A DNA stretch of 64,000 bases from positions 1 to 64,000 of the forward strand of contig JABDCJ010000006.1 in assembly GCA_013288145.1 (NCBI GenBank), read 5' to 3'. The translations under genes were made by a program, and so were the position numbers. The stretch comes from Nitrososphaerota archaeon (lineage in GTDB: Archaea > Thermoproteota > Nitrososphaeria > Nitrososphaerales > CADDZS01). The notes under the pieces were generated by a model. The model saw nothing but the letters and a program-made list of their open reading frames with translations, did no database searches and had not been told where the DNA came from. Shown here in pieces: positions 45,516 to 54,712 of this stretch (within the stretch, counting starts at the first letter, position 1; every line of letters begins with the position of its first letter).

Positions 45516-45887
45516 CTATTTCTTTACGGTCTTGTCCTCAAGGAGTCCTGACCTTGAAAGTTGCTTGTAAGCCAGAAAAACAATGAACGCAATTATTAGG
45601 AAATTGATTATCTTCGAGATTAGATCTCCGTAAGCGAAGGTGGAGACAGTTTTGCCGTTAATCGAAGTTACATTAGCGTTTAGACTCTGAAGATTACCTG
45701 ACGGCAAAAATATTCCAATGAAAGGATTGATAATATCATTGACCAACGCGGTAACCATTCCCGAGGCGGCGACTCCGATTATGAAAGCGATTGCAAGTCC
45801 GATCACCCCAAATGTCTGGAGAAAATCAATGAATTGCTGCATCAAGGACTTGTTCGTTGGTTTTTCGACTGGTTTTGCTTCTGTCAT
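45516..45887 (-). CDS. mscL: Large-conductance mechanosensitive channel MscL
   Basis: 123 residues from ATG 45885-45887 (a GTG at 45906-45908 would add seven). The first amphipathic helix and TM1 FIDFLQTFGVIGLAIAFIIGVAASGMVTALVNDIINPFIG (about 16-55) is the MscL signature with the pore-lining GxxxA-type glycine pattern, and TM2 is DLISKIINFLIIAFIVFLAYKQL (about 86-108). The channel releases solutes on osmotic downshock. The periplasmic loop is short, with an insertion SINGKTVST. ATG-first residues MTEAKPVEKPTNKS are charged and cytoplasmic. Single gene. Confidence 0.92.
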   Translation of the reverse strand: MTEAKPVEKPTNKSLMQQFIDFLQTFGVIGLAIAFIIGVAASGMVTALVNDIINPFIGIFLPSGNLQSLNANVTSINGKTVSTFAYGDLISKIINFLIIAFIVFLAYKQLSRSGLLEDKTVKK

Positions 45888-46114
45888 ATCGTGTATTGAT
45901 TGTGGCACAGGATAGCCGTGTACTTAAACAAATTGCGGGTCTTCTCAATTTCAAATGCGATCTCAATTTCCCGCTTTGCTGGAGTCGAAAGTTTTTCTTG
46001 AAGCCTTGGATTTCACATCCACTAAGAATTTGTCCGTTCGCATTTATCTACGCCCTAACCAGGCCGGCTGGAAATGCATTTAGCAAGGATTAATCGATCG
46101 TTTGATTCTATATC

Positions 46115-46687
46115 TTGTCTTCGAGCGGAGCGGGAAGCGCGAGTCCGGCACTAATCACTCTCGCGATAATAATCTTGGTCGTGATTTCGCGAGTTTTCAG
46201 AAACCTGCGCGGGGTAAGAGTGAGCGAGGGAAGAACTATTTTTTACATCATTTTTTACTTCGCTTTCGGAACACTATTCATAGTACTTTCGTTTTTCGAA
46301 GGAGTATCTTACTACTATTCAATTCCCGACGTTGGCGCAGCAATTGTCGCTGCCCTTTGGGCGCATCATTTCTCGGATAAAAGAATCAAGTTCTGGAGAC
46401 CCCAGGATGGCTCCGTTTGGTATAAGGGCGGCATTGTAATCTACCTGATCTACGTCGTGGCCTTGGTCGCGAGAATTGCGGTTGATATTCTCGTTATCGG
46501 CCCCTCAGCTTTCCAGTTCACGACTGCTGCAACCGTGCTATCTCAGTCCGCATTGATAGGCCAAATAGTGACCGATTTGCTGTTGGCATTCGGAATCGGT
46601 CTTTTGATAGGAAGAAACGCGCGTGTCTACCAGAGGTACAAGCTGATTATTGCGGGGAGGGAATCAGTTCCACAAACTCCACTGTAG
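46115..46687 (+). CDS. Multi-pass membrane protein
   Basis: 190 residues with five hydrophobic segments (about 12-26, 42-62, 71-84, 108-130 and 148-168). TTG 46115 start. A phrase LWAHHFSDKRIKFWRPQDGSVWYKGG between segments 3 and 4 resembles the DUF1453 (CcdC) family. A TATA-like GATTAAT (46088-46094) is about 25 nt upstream. Function unknown; the resemblance is by eye. Confidence 0.6.
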   Translation: MSSSGAGSASPALITLAIIILVVISRVFRNLRGVRVSEGRTIFYIIFYFAFGTLFIVLSFFEGVSYYYSIPDVGAAIVAALWAHHFSDKRIKFWRPQDGSVWYKGGIVIYLIYVVALVARIAVDILVIGPSAFQFTTAATVLSQSALIGQIVTDLLLAFGIGLLIGRNARVYQRYKLIIAGRESVPQTPL

Positions 46688-46808
46688 CCATTTTTCATGA
46701 TGATTCGGAAGAACAATCCCATCGTGTTAGAATTTCTGAGTTGTTAGGAAGAATTTGCCCCAAAAGTTCGACCTTTCTTCCACAGAACTTATTCTATTTA
46801 GATAAGAT

Positions 46809-47438
46809 TTGAAAGTGAATCGCGCAACGCGATTCTGCTCTGACCTGATTTTGAAGTCAATCAGCCGGAAAGAAAAACTAACGTCAGAGTTTGATTGGCG
46901 AAAGCAGGGCGAGATTGTTATCCTCTTTGTCTCAGGATTCTATTTCCTATGTCTCATTGCTCTTGACTATGATCAGAATTGTACACCTTGGGATTGTGCT
47001 GCGGTCCATTCGTCTCTGATTTTTTTCCACAATTTTGATTTCAGTGTAGTGTTTCCGATCATCAACCTGTTCCCAATTCCTCTGACATTGAGACTATTCG
47101 TACCGACATTGGTACTTTTTGCCACTATGTTAGTCGCATTTTTTGAATTGAGACTAAGCCGCAGAAGAATTTACGGCGCTCTCGAGGATGCAATCGAACT
47201 AGCTCTTACCATAGTTGTCTTGTTCGAGATAGGTATCTACTATATAGACCCAGATTGGTGGCAAGTTCACTTTAGTAACCTGAGCTCGTACCCTTTCAGT
47301 TCAATTACGAATGAAGATATTGCCATATCTGCCGCGGCTATTTTGATACCAATTCTTTGCACTCACTTAATCTTTGAATTTCATCGAAAGAATCTTGGCC
47401 GTAAACTGCAGTCTCTTCTGCCAAGTTCCGTTGTCTAG
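46809..47438 (+). CDS. Multi-pass membrane protein, unknown
   Basis: 209 residues, TTG start. Residues 1-35 are basic, then four hydrophobic segments (about 38-54, 93-120, 134-152 and 174-191). Three cysteines (CTPWDC in the first loop and a distant one). No family recognised. Last residues RKNLGRKLQSLLPSSVV are basic, consistent with an inside C-terminus. Confidence 0.55.
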   Translation: MKVNRATRFCSDLILKSISRKEKLTSEFDWRKQGEIVILFVSGFYFLCLIALDYDQNCTPWDCAAVHSSLIFFHNFDFSVVFPIINLFPIPLTLRLFVPTLVLFATMLVAFFELRLSRRRIYGALEDAIELALTIVVLFEIGIYYIDPDWWQVHFSNLSSYPFSSITNEDIAISAAAILIPILCTHLIFEFHRKNLGRKLQSLLPSSVV

Positions 47439-47486
47439 ATCTAAAGCTGCGATTATGTAGTAAGTAAAGTTAGAGCTTGAAATTGC

Positions 47487-48230
47487 CTACTCGAATTTGG
47501 GAATAAGCCGATTGGTGACCAGAAAATCGATCATTTTTTCAGCGGAATTCGGATCCTCGAACTTGCCTGAACTCTCCAAGAGATCTTTAAAGACACTCTT
47601 TGTAGGTTGGCCTTCCTGCTTTAGTTTCTCGAATAGTTGCATTGCAAAGAGTGACTTTTCCCGGAACTCAACCCGCTTGTGAGGTCCATTTTTCGGCTTG
47701 TAAATTACTACTCGAAAAGTCCTGCCAGGCAAGGTTGTGTTGAAACCGTCCACGTAAAAATCCAGTCCCAATGTATCGCAAAATCTAACAAGCTCTTTGA
47801 AGTCCTCCATCCACATGGCCTTTGGCTGGGAGACCATCATCAGATCGTCACTGAGTTGTTGCTCTTTCGTTTCTCTAGCGAAAAATAAGTTGTCCACTTC
47901 AAACCCCAGCGATTCCGGTCCCAGGTCTACCAAAGGAAAACCCTTGACCCGCTCCTGAGTTTCAATATGCTGTTCGAGCCAATGCGGTCGGGAATTTACT
48001 CGTTCGATCTTATCGAGCTTCTTTGCCCACAATGCGAGAAGGGTTCCGAGTTTGTGGTAGGATTGCAGCATCAACTCCTCGCGAGATACGCCTTCCGCGT
48101 GCGCTACTGTCTCGTCTGCAAAATCGTATATTTCATGGGCAATTCGATAGACCTCACCCCTTGAAATTTCCTTTTCTTTCTCCACTTTCGCGAGATTGAT
48201 TACGGTATGATGCTGGTGAGAATGGCTCAA
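47487..48230 (-). CDS. Soluble protein of unknown function, His-rich head
   Basis: 247 residues from TTG 48228-48230. It begins SHSHQHHTVIN, then a helical part (EKEKEISRGEVYRIAHEIYDFADETVAHAEGVSREE) and a C-terminal part with KSVFKDLLESSGKFEDPNSAEKMIDFLVTNRL that could be a winged-helix-like module. No signal peptide or TM. No family recognised. It shares the strand with the APC permease 51 nt upstream and may be in the same unit. Confidence 0.65.
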   Translation of the reverse strand: MSHSHQHHTVINLAKVEKEKEISRGEVYRIAHEIYDFADETVAHAEGVSREELMLQSYHKLGTLLALWAKKLDKIERVNSRPHWLEQHIETQERVKGFPLVDLGPESLGFEVDNLFFARETKEQQLSDDLMMVSQPKAMWMEDFKELVRFCDTLGLDFYVDGFNTTLPGRTFRVVIYKPKNGPHKRVEFREKSLFAMQLFEKLKQEGQPTKSVFKDLLESSGKFEDPNSAEKMIDFLVTNRLIPKFE

Positions 48231-48281
48231 AGCGTCTTCCCGTTGATGAGTTGAATCTATTATCTATTTTCCCAAATCGCG

Positions 48282-50144
48282 TTACCTAGCAGGTATTTCA
48301 ATAGGCCTTGGAGCGGGTTTAGTTTTCGGTCTAAAAGCGTAATCTAGCAGTACGTTTGCGAAAAGGAAAAGGGAGCAGACTCCTAGCAGTGCAGAGAGTG
48401 CACCGGTATCGGTTGTTTGTACGCCGAGGAATTTGAATAGAAAGAATCCTTGTGAGGTGTATGGGTGCGGATACACGGCAATTAACAGTCCGACAATTCC
48501 GTCTAGTATTCCCAAAAAAAGTTGGGAACCAAGATAGCCCAGTTCGTAGACTACGTACGCAAGATATGAGAGTACGATTCCAACAGATCCGAATACCGCA
48601 ACCGACGGACTGATTAGATAGATCGTAGAACCAGCAGCAAAGCAGCTCACTCCCACGATAAGTGGAAGCAAGTCTTTTCCATTCAGAGTAGAAAATCCGT
48701 GCCCCCGTAGCCAGATGGCTGAAAGAGAAATTATACCGAGACTTATCAAAACGAGGAAATCGGTGATGTCAATCAGAAAATTCTCGTTCCCGAGAGCCAA
48801 GATCAGAATGGCTGCTAGGGTAAATACGTACGAAAGTTTGGAGAACGAACGCGGGATGAAGCCGTCATAAGCGAGCGCCTCAAGGTGCCGGGAGGCCGCT
48901 AGAAAGGCAGGGACGAAAGTTGTAATCGTTGCGATCAGGAAGACAATAGCAGTAATTAATTCCTGCCAAGGCCCGAGTGCGAGTTTTGTTACGTAAAGTG
49001 CCGGAATTGAAGATTCGTTCAGTGCGACGAGGCTTGGGTGGAGACTAAAGACAGCAACCCCGTATAGAATGTTAATGATTGCAGCAATTACGACGCTCCC
49101 GACCATCGCCAGCCCGAGATACTTGAATTTGCTCACTCGGAAGCCTTTCTTGATCCAAGAAATGACTGGAATGCTGGATTCTTCAAGGGCGTCATGCTCC
49201 AATGCTTGAATTTCCTGAAAACCAAAGAAAAGTAGGTAAAGATAACCCGTGTTGACTATCAGAGCAAGGGGCCAGTTTCCACCCGCAGATCCCGTCTGTG
49301 TGATCCCGGTAAGATTCCAAGAGCCAGCGTTCCCTAAAAGAACGCTCTGATAGAATAGAATTACAACCATCACTGCGGTTAGAGCGATCTGCAAATAACC
49401 GATCATCTTTAGGAAACGGACCTCGAATAGCGCGTTCAGAACCGTCCAAGCCAGGAAAACCCCCGTGATGAGATATACTATAAGGGTAGAAGCGAATCCT
49501 GTAATCCCGAGATTTGCAAGGATACCTGGCATTAACTCGAAATCGAAAACTATGAAGACAATTTTGGAGTATGCCGCAAGTGCCGTATTTGCAACCCACA
49601 TAGACAGTCGAGATACAAAATACCTTACACTCCTTCCTCCGGTTGCGGCCTTTGTGAAAGAAGGTCCTCCAACCGCATCCAATCCGAGAGTCGCAGACAG
49701 TGAATACATGTCAGCGTAGACCTTTGCCATGAGAACTGAGAGGACTGTTGCAATCACGAGAGATCCTAGGGAAACAAACTCATACTGGACAATGTTCAGC
49801 GGGATCAGAATGAAAAGTGGAGAGCCGAGTGTTGCACCCAGTCCCACTGCCAGCATAGCGCTGAATCCGTATGTAGGATGTCCAATGGATGGCTTTCTGG
49901 GTCTCTGGAACTTAACGCGAAGCGAGTTAGGAAGAGAGGCGACCAGAGCCACGCTTGAAAGTATAATCGCGACCACGGCCGTAATTAGAACAATGTCAAC
50001 GAATCCGAAACCATTCTGACTGAGAAATAGATACTCGTTTAGGATGTAATCCACGGCTATGAAGGCCGCAACAGCGCCAACTGCCACAGCTACGTACTTG
50101 AAAAAAAGAACTGCGTTTCGAATCGAATCAACTGTGGCTCGCAT
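48282..50144 (-). CDS. APC-superfamily amino-acid permease
   Basis: 620 residues with about 14 predicted TM segments. The transporter core starts at about residue 90 (GLGATLGSPLFILIPLNIVQYEF, the unwound TM1 G-x-G region) with conserved FLAWTVLNALFEVRFLKMIGYLQIALTAVMV in TM6-7 area. The N-terminal 90 residues hold two extra TM segments. Substrate probably an amino acid or polyamine (pdaD is in the window). ATG start. Sits upstream of the His-headed protein. Confidence 0.85.
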   Translation of the reverse strand: MRATVDSIRNAVLFFKYVAVAVGAVAAFIAVDYILNEYLFLSQNGFGFVDIVLITAVVAIILSSVALVASLPNSLRVKFQRPRKPSIGHPTYGFSAMLAVGLGATLGSPLFILIPLNIVQYEFVSLGSLVIATVLSVLMAKVYADMYSLSATLGLDAVGGPSFTKAATGGRSVRYFVSRLSMWVANTALAAYSKIVFIVFDFELMPGILANLGITGFASTLIVYLITGVFLAWTVLNALFEVRFLKMIGYLQIALTAVMVVILFYQSVLLGNAGSWNLTGITQTGSAGGNWPLALIVNTGYLYLLFFGFQEIQALEHDALEESSIPVISWIKKGFRVSKFKYLGLAMVGSVVIAAIINILYGVAVFSLHPSLVALNESSIPALYVTKLALGPWQELITAIVFLIATITTFVPAFLAASRHLEALAYDGFIPRSFSKLSYVFTLAAILILALGNENFLIDITDFLVLISLGIISLSAIWLRGHGFSTLNGKDLLPLIVGVSCFAAGSTIYLISPSVAVFGSVGIVLSYLAYVVYELGYLGSQLFLGILDGIVGLLIAVYPHPYTSQGFFLFKFLGVQTTDTGALSALLGVCSLFLFANVLLDYAFRPKTKPAPRPIEIPAR

Positions 50145-50186
50145 GTTAACCAGTATCCGTAATGACTATCGATTCCCTAGCTGTTT

Positions 50187-50675
50187 CTACTGATCGATCA
50201 CGGCCGGCTTTGGCTCAATCGCTTTTAGGGTCTCCGCAGCGATTCTCAGATTGTAAAATGCACCAATCAATAGTACAACTGCAATGATAAATTCCGCTGC
50301 CGGGATTATAGGGTTCGAGAGCGACTGTACAGAAATTCCATTAATAATCTGGTCAAAATATACCTCAAGTTGTTGTTGTGAGCCCAGCCCAACAATGGAG
50401 GGGGCAAGCAACGCAAGACCTACGACTGCAAGAATGGAAGCAAGCACCATTTCCGAGAGTGCGGTAAACAATCTGGATTTGCCGCCAGCAGTCTTTTTCG
50501 ACGGGTCGCTGATAATCGATACAAAGGCTGAGATTTGCTCGTCGTGGGATGAAACTATCCTCTCTCTCACAATTTCTGGAAGCGATCCTTCAGTGCCTGA
50601 AAGTAGCATGAGAGCTTTGATGTCCAGCAGGAGGCGGCTCAGCACCTCGTCCGTTGAACTAGTTCTGCTTGCCAT
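50187..50675 (-). CDS. Membrane protein with two C-terminal TM segments
   Basis: 162 residues from ATG 50673-50675; a longer frame to 50756 is in-frame but a TATA-like AGATATTT centred about 50704 lies 28 nt from this ATG, supporting it. Helical N-terminal half (STDEVLSRLLLDIKALM), then hydrophobic segments (about 80-98 and 125-144). Function not recognised. Just upstream (on the same strand) of the permease and downstream of cysC. Confidence 0.6.
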   Translation of the reverse strand: MASRTSSTDEVLSRLLLDIKALMLLSGTEGSLPEIVRERIVSSHDEQISAFVSIISDPSKKTAGGKSRLFTALSEMVLASILAVVGLALLAPSIVGLGSQQQLEVYFDQIINGISVQSLSNPIIPAAEFIIAVVLLIGAFYNLRIAAETLKAIEPKPAVIDQ

Positions 50676-50790
50676 TCCTTTCCTAAGGTGAAGCGAGCAG
50701 AAATATCTCTTTCGTATTCGTGATACCGTGCGAAAGCCTTCGCACGATGTCATCACGAGACATTATTGCGATCGAAAATACGAAGGAAAT

Positions 50791-51372
50791 CTAGAGCTCG
50801 AAGTTGAGAGCCTTCAACTTGCTAATGAGTAGCTCCGCAGATTCTTGGGGAGTTCCTAGTTCCGTCTCAATTGTAATATCTGGCGATTCTGGAGCTTCAT
50901 ACGGATCCGATATTCCAGTCATGTTCTTGATCTCTCCCTTCCTCGCCTTTGCATAGAGACCTTTGGGATCTCTTTGCTCGCAGGCGGCAAGAGACGCTTT
51001 GACATACACCTCAACGAAATGATCGTGACCGATAATTTCGCGCGCACTCTCCCTCGAGACCCTGTAAGGCGAAATTAGAGCAGCGATTGAGATAACGCCA
51101 TTCCTGGATAGCACTTTGGCCAGATATGAAACGCGTCGGTTATGCTCTTCGCGATCTTCTCTCGATAAACCCAGATCTCTGGACAATCCCTTTCGGACTT
51201 CGTCGCCGTCGAGAACTTCGACGTTGCGGCCGTACTCATCCTCTAACTTTTGCTTCAGAATTCCGGAAATTGTGGATTTCCCTGACCCCGAAAGGCCGGT
51301 CATCCAGATCGTGAAGCCACGCGGCTTTTGAGTCTTCTTGGAATGCTCGCTTACGATAACGTTAGTGGTCAT
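50791..51372 (-). CDS. cysC: Adenylylsulfate (APS) kinase
   Basis: 193 residues. Phosphorylates APS to PAPS. Walker [10 protein letters not shown] (26-34), DGDEVRKGL, the RREDREEHNRR-like phrase, and the lid FVEVYVKASLAACEQRDPKGLYAKARKGEIKNMTGISDPYE are all present. Start overlaps the upstream phosphodiesterase-like gene by 4 nt, so translational coupling is likely. No PAPS reductase or sulfotransferase is in the window, so the PAPS fate is unknown. Confidence 0.96.
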   Translation of the reverse strand: MTTNVIVSEHSKKTQKPRGFTIWMTGLSGSGKSTISGILKQKLEDEYGRNVEVLDGDEVRKGLSRDLGLSREDREEHNRRVSYLAKVLSRNGVISIAALISPYRVSRESAREIIGHDHFVEVYVKASLAACEQRDPKGLYAKARKGEIKNMTGISDPYEAPESPDITIETELGTPQESAELLISKLKALNFEL

Positions 51373-52784
51373 GCTTCTGATAGCACCTCTGGAAGTATTT
51401 TTCCGTCCATCGTTCCGTCCGTCTGACCGTCTCCCAACATCTTAAGGATCGTCGGTGCCATGTCTTCTACCTTCGCACCCCTCAAAGTCTTCGAGTTCAT
51501 GTTCTTTTTTGGATTGTACATAAGGAAGATACCCATCATTGAATGCACAGAGTCGTCCGGTCCCGTGTCATTCTCGAAAAGGTAGAGCGAATCATGCCCC
51601 ACCGTTCCGGCAGATCGCCAGTTTAGGTCATCAAAGTAAACCATCAGATCCGGCTTGTCTCCAATTGCAGTTCCATAAAGCTTGTCCGGTTCGAAAACGG
51701 CGTTCTTCATCTGCCTGCCGTTGTTGTCCTTTATCGACATGATCTTCGCCGTGAGTTCGCGTTTTTCTTTCTCGAGATCGCTCCGGTCGATCACTCCCGT
51801 TGGTTCGCGGCCCTTTACGTTGAAAAATATCCTTGCGTAGTAACCGCCCCATCCCCAGGCTTTAGTTTTGGTCCAATCAATTTCGGACTTGTCGATGTCA
51901 GTCATCTTCGTCGGCTTTGTTTTGAAGTTGATGTACCCCTGCTGCTCAAGCCACTGGTTGACGCAGAACGCGCCGATCATGCCTTTCGATCCGTGGTCTG
52001 AAACTATGAAGGTCACTGTATCATCGCCGAAGAGTTCAACCAGACGCCCGATTCTTTCGTCGACCATTTTGTAGTACTCCTCGTCAAGGTGTTCGTACTG
52101 ATTTCCCTTCACGTACTTTGGATGTTTGGGATCGAAATACTTCCAGAACGCGTGATGCAACCGATCAAAGCCGATCTCATGCATAATGAAAAATTCCCAG
52201 GGCTTTGTTTTCGCAAGGTGTTCAGCGACATCGAACCGCTTCTGCGTCATTTCAAAGAGCTCCTTTCTTATCGCCTCTCGATCCTCGGTGCGAAATGTCA
52301 CGTCAAAGATATACTTCCCACCGGCCGCGGCGAGTATTTCCTCCTTTAATTCGGGAGGATTCGTGAACTGCTTATCCTGACCCGGTGTTATGAAGCATGA
52401 AACGATATCCACATCGTCGATTTGTTTTGGCGGATAACCGGGTGGCACTCCCAGCACGACGGACATTTTGCCCTGCTTTGAAAGAATTTGCCAAACTGTT
52501 TCTTCTTTCACGGTTGTAGAGTTGACGATGTAACCGTCAGTGTACGCGTAACCCCTACGATGTCTAAAGCCGTAGATGCCAAGCTTTCCGGGATTCTTGC
52601 CGGTCATCATTACCATCCAGGCTGGAACGGTGATCGGGGGGTGACAAGTTTCGAGATTTCCGTGCATCCCTTTATCGTACATGCGTTTTATGTTCGGAAG
52701 CTTGTCCAACAGCTTTTCGAACATCATTTCCGGAGGGACAGAATCAAGGCCGATTATTGCGACTCGCTTGCTCATTTTTTGCAT
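51369..52784 (-). CDS. Type I phosphodiesterase/nucleotide pyrophosphatase superfamily protein
   Basis: 471 residues of the alkaline-phosphatase superfamily. Metal and nucleophile sites are seen in VAIIGLDSVPPEM (Asp), HPPITVPAWMVMMTGKNPGKLGIYGF (Thr nucleophile) and TFIVSDHGSKGMIGAF (Asp, His). It lies between ATP sulfurylase and APS kinase with 22 nt and a 4-nt overlap, so it is part of the sulfate-activation operon. Similar proteins cluster with sat/cysC elsewhere; a role in removing PAP or pyrophosphate, or in sulfate-ester metabolism, is inferred. ATG 52782 (or 52773). Confidence 0.9.
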   Translation of the reverse strand: MQKMSKRVAIIGLDSVPPEMMFEKLLDKLPNIKRMYDKGMHGNLETCHPPITVPAWMVMMTGKNPGKLGIYGFRHRRGYAYTDGYIVNSTTVKEETVWQILSKQGKMSVVLGVPPGYPPKQIDDVDIVSCFITPGQDKQFTNPPELKEEILAAAGGKYIFDVTFRTEDREAIRKELFEMTQKRFDVAEHLAKTKPWEFFIMHEIGFDRLHHAFWKYFDPKHPKYVKGNQYEHLDEEYYKMVDERIGRLVELFGDDTVTFIVSDHGSKGMIGAFCVNQWLEQQGYINFKTKPTKMTDIDKSEIDWTKTKAWGWGGYYARIFFNVKGREPTGVIDRSDLEKEKRELTAKIMSIKDNNGRQMKNAVFEPDKLYGTAIGDKPDLMVYFDDLNWRSAGTVGHDSLYLFENDTGPDDSVHSMMGIFLMYNPKKNMNSKTLRGAKVEDMAPTILKMLGDGQTDGTMDGKILPEVLSEA

Positions 52785-52806
52785 CAGTGTCCTTTGATTT
52801 AGGAGC

Positions 52807-53955
52807 TTATTCTACGAACGGCATTTTGGATCTCAGGATTACCTGAGAGACTTCGGGGCGCATGAATTCCTTCGGTGGAGTCTCGCCCGAGAGGAACATC
52901 TTTCGGAGCTTTGTTCCGCTGAACGAGAGCCGATCAGCTTCTGTGTGGGGACAAATCTTTTCATTTGCGATTCCCGCACATTTGTTGCAGTAAAAGAACT
53001 CTCTAAAAAACACCGCTTGAATTCCGAGGTCCGGAAATTCCTTGAAAATTTCGTGCGCAGCATAAGGTCCATAATAATTGCCAACGCCAGCATGGTCTCT
53101 GCCGATCGCGATGTGAGTGCAACCGAAATTCTTTCTCATAATAGCGTGCATGATCGCCTCTTTAGGACCGGCGTACTGCATCTCGTAATGAAGGACGCTT
53201 AGCACGACAGAATTCTTTGGATAATAGTTCTTCACCAGCGTCTGATACGTTTCCAGAATCACTTCGTCAGTAAAGTCACCGGCTTTCTTTTTTCCGAGCA
53301 CCGGATTTATGAAAATTCCATCCGCGAATGCAAGTCCCGTTTTTTGGACATACTCGTGTCCAATGTGAGGCGCATTTCTTGTTTGGAATGCGATGACATC
53401 CTTCCAACCTTTTTCCTTAAACAGAACTCTTGTCTCTTTCGGGTTTAGTGTAAAATTCTCAAATGGACCCTTGTCAAATTTTATGACGGATTTTAGTTTG
53501 CCACCCACAGCACGATCTGAAGAAGCAATCGTTTTTGCAACGCCGGGATGAGCCTCATCCTCCGTTCCAAAAACCTTTTTCGAGTATTCTTTCTTAGAGA
53601 TCGAAAATAGCTCTTCGAATGAGAGCAGTCCAACTGCATTCCCTGAATCATCCACCAGAGTAATCTCATCACCGCCGCCGGCATTGAAAGTTTCAGGTAC
53701 GTGAAGTAACACGGGTATAGTCCACGGAGTGTCGTCGGAAAGCCTCATGTTATCAATGACGTTCTCATAATCGGCCTTGCCCATGAAACCAGTAAGTGGA
53801 CTGAGCACTCCCGTCGAGATATTGAACATTTGAACAATGGTCTCGCGAGAAACATTAACCGTAGAGTTCTCCGAGAGTAACTCTTTTGATTTTTCGGGCG
53901 AGCTATCAAAGGTGCTGACAGAAACGAGTCTTCCGCCGTGTGGAGTTAGCGACAT
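52807..53955 (-). CDS. sat: ATP sulfurylase (sulfate adenylyltransferase)
   Basis: 382 residues. Makes APS from sulfate and ATP. QTRNAPHIGHEY (about 186-197, the HxGH-type site) and GRDHAGVGNYYG (about 285-296) are the catalytic motifs. The C-terminal YCNKCAGIANEKICPHTEADR is the zinc-binding Cys/His site known in archaeal and Thermus enzymes. N-terminal PUA-like domain present (HGGRLV to about 150). ATG start, 22 nt after the RHH gene stop. First enzyme of the sulfate-activation operon. Confidence 0.97.
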   Translation of the reverse strand: MSLTPHGGRLVSVSTFDSSPEKSKELLSENSTVNVSRETIVQMFNISTGVLSPLTGFMGKADYENVIDNMRLSDDTPWTIPVLLHVPETFNAGGGDEITLVDDSGNAVGLLSFEELFSISKKEYSKKVFGTEDEAHPGVAKTIASSDRAVGGKLKSVIKFDKGPFENFTLNPKETRVLFKEKGWKDVIAFQTRNAPHIGHEYVQKTGLAFADGIFINPVLGKKKAGDFTDEVILETYQTLVKNYYPKNSVVLSVLHYEMQYAGPKEAIMHAIMRKNFGCTHIAIGRDHAGVGNYYGPYAAHEIFKEFPDLGIQAVFFREFFYCNKCAGIANEKICPHTEADRLSFSGTKLRKMFLSGETPPKEFMRPEVSQVILRSKMPFVE

Positions 53956-53977
53956 TCAAAAAACGACCTCTATTTAC

Positions 53978-54214
53978 TCACAAATAACCCAGAGCCTTTA
54001 GCCTGGCTTTGATCTCTTCGACGTCTGTACTTGTAAATGGTTCAGGAATGTCTTTAGTTTCATGCATCGCTACGACCTCCCTCAATACATAAGTCACATA
54101 ATCGGACACAGATTTGAACCCACTTTTCTTGATAATCATTTTTTCAATTCGTTCGGATAATGTTACTGGAATTGAAACGGTAGTGTACTTGGATTGAGTT
54201 GCAGCTTGTGGCAT
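53978..54214 (-). CDS. Ribbon-helix-helix (CopG-like) regulator
   Basis: 78 residues. A strand KYTTVSIPVTLSERIEKMI (about 9-27) followed by helix-turn-helix GFKSVSDYVTYVLREVVAMHE is an RHH fold that recognises DNA with its N-terminal beta strand. It is the first gene of the sulfate-activation operon, 22 nt before sat, so autoregulation of that operon is likely. ATG 54212-54214; a strong TATA (54241-54252) is about 30 nt upstream. Confidence 0.75.
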   Translation of the reverse strand: MPQAATQSKYTTVSIPVTLSERIEKMIIKKSGFKSVSDYVTYVLREVVAMHETKDIPEPFTSTDVEEIKARLKALGYL

Positions 54215-54240
54215 TCTGACTTTACAAGATCTATTCTATC

Positions 54241-54252
54241 ATTATATATAAT
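54241..54252 (-). promoter_or_regulatory. TATA box of the sulfate-activation operon
   Basis: ATTATATATAAT (54241-54252) is a consensus-like archaeal TATA element, centred 32 nt upstream of the RHH start at 54214, giving a short leader. The following 460 nt to the ComA-like gene contains no well-supported gene. Confidence 0.65.
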
Positions 54253-54445
54253 TAATGCATTTCCCGCTATCGAACTTCGATGTATATCTTTTTCTCGAAA
54301 TTTGCAACTCCAGTCCAAAGAAGAACCTCATCGGTCCAAAAAAGTAATTGTCTAGAAAAATAGGTTCGATCAGCGCTTCCGGAATTGTAAGATCTCTTTA
54401 GGCGATCTTATCTACGGCATGCCATAACATATATCGATATTCGAA

Positions 54446-54667
54446 CTACCTTTTTACTTTGGTTTGCAAATTAAAAACAGGGAGAATCCAAAACCTGGGA
54501 TACCCGCAATCACGTGCCTGAATAAGACTTGCATGTAAATTTGCCAAAACTAGCACTTTTCTGCGGACAATTGGCATAAATAGCTCGAAATTTGACATTT
54601 CATTTTGTAAGAGTGCATCAGGTTCGAATTGAGAAACAATTGCAGTTTTCCGCTTTTTCACTTTCAC
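54446..54667 (-). CDS. Weak candidate: 73-residue protein in the gap between sulfur genes
   Basis: GTG-started frame MKVKKRKTAIVSQFEPDALLQ ... MPIVRRKVLVLANLHASLIQ ending NLQTKVKR. Basic, without a recognised domain or good TATA spacing. It is the longest frame in the gap 54215-54712, which otherwise holds the operon promoter and A/T-rich sequence. Possibly a non-coding regulatory region instead. Confidence 0.2.
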   Translation of the reverse strand: MKVKKRKTAIVSQFEPDALLQNEMSNFELFMPIVRRKVLVLANLHASLIQARDCGYPRFWILPVFNLQTKVKR

Positions 54668-54712
54668 AGCCTACTACACTAAACGAATTTTGGAGATATG
54701 GTGACCTAAATC

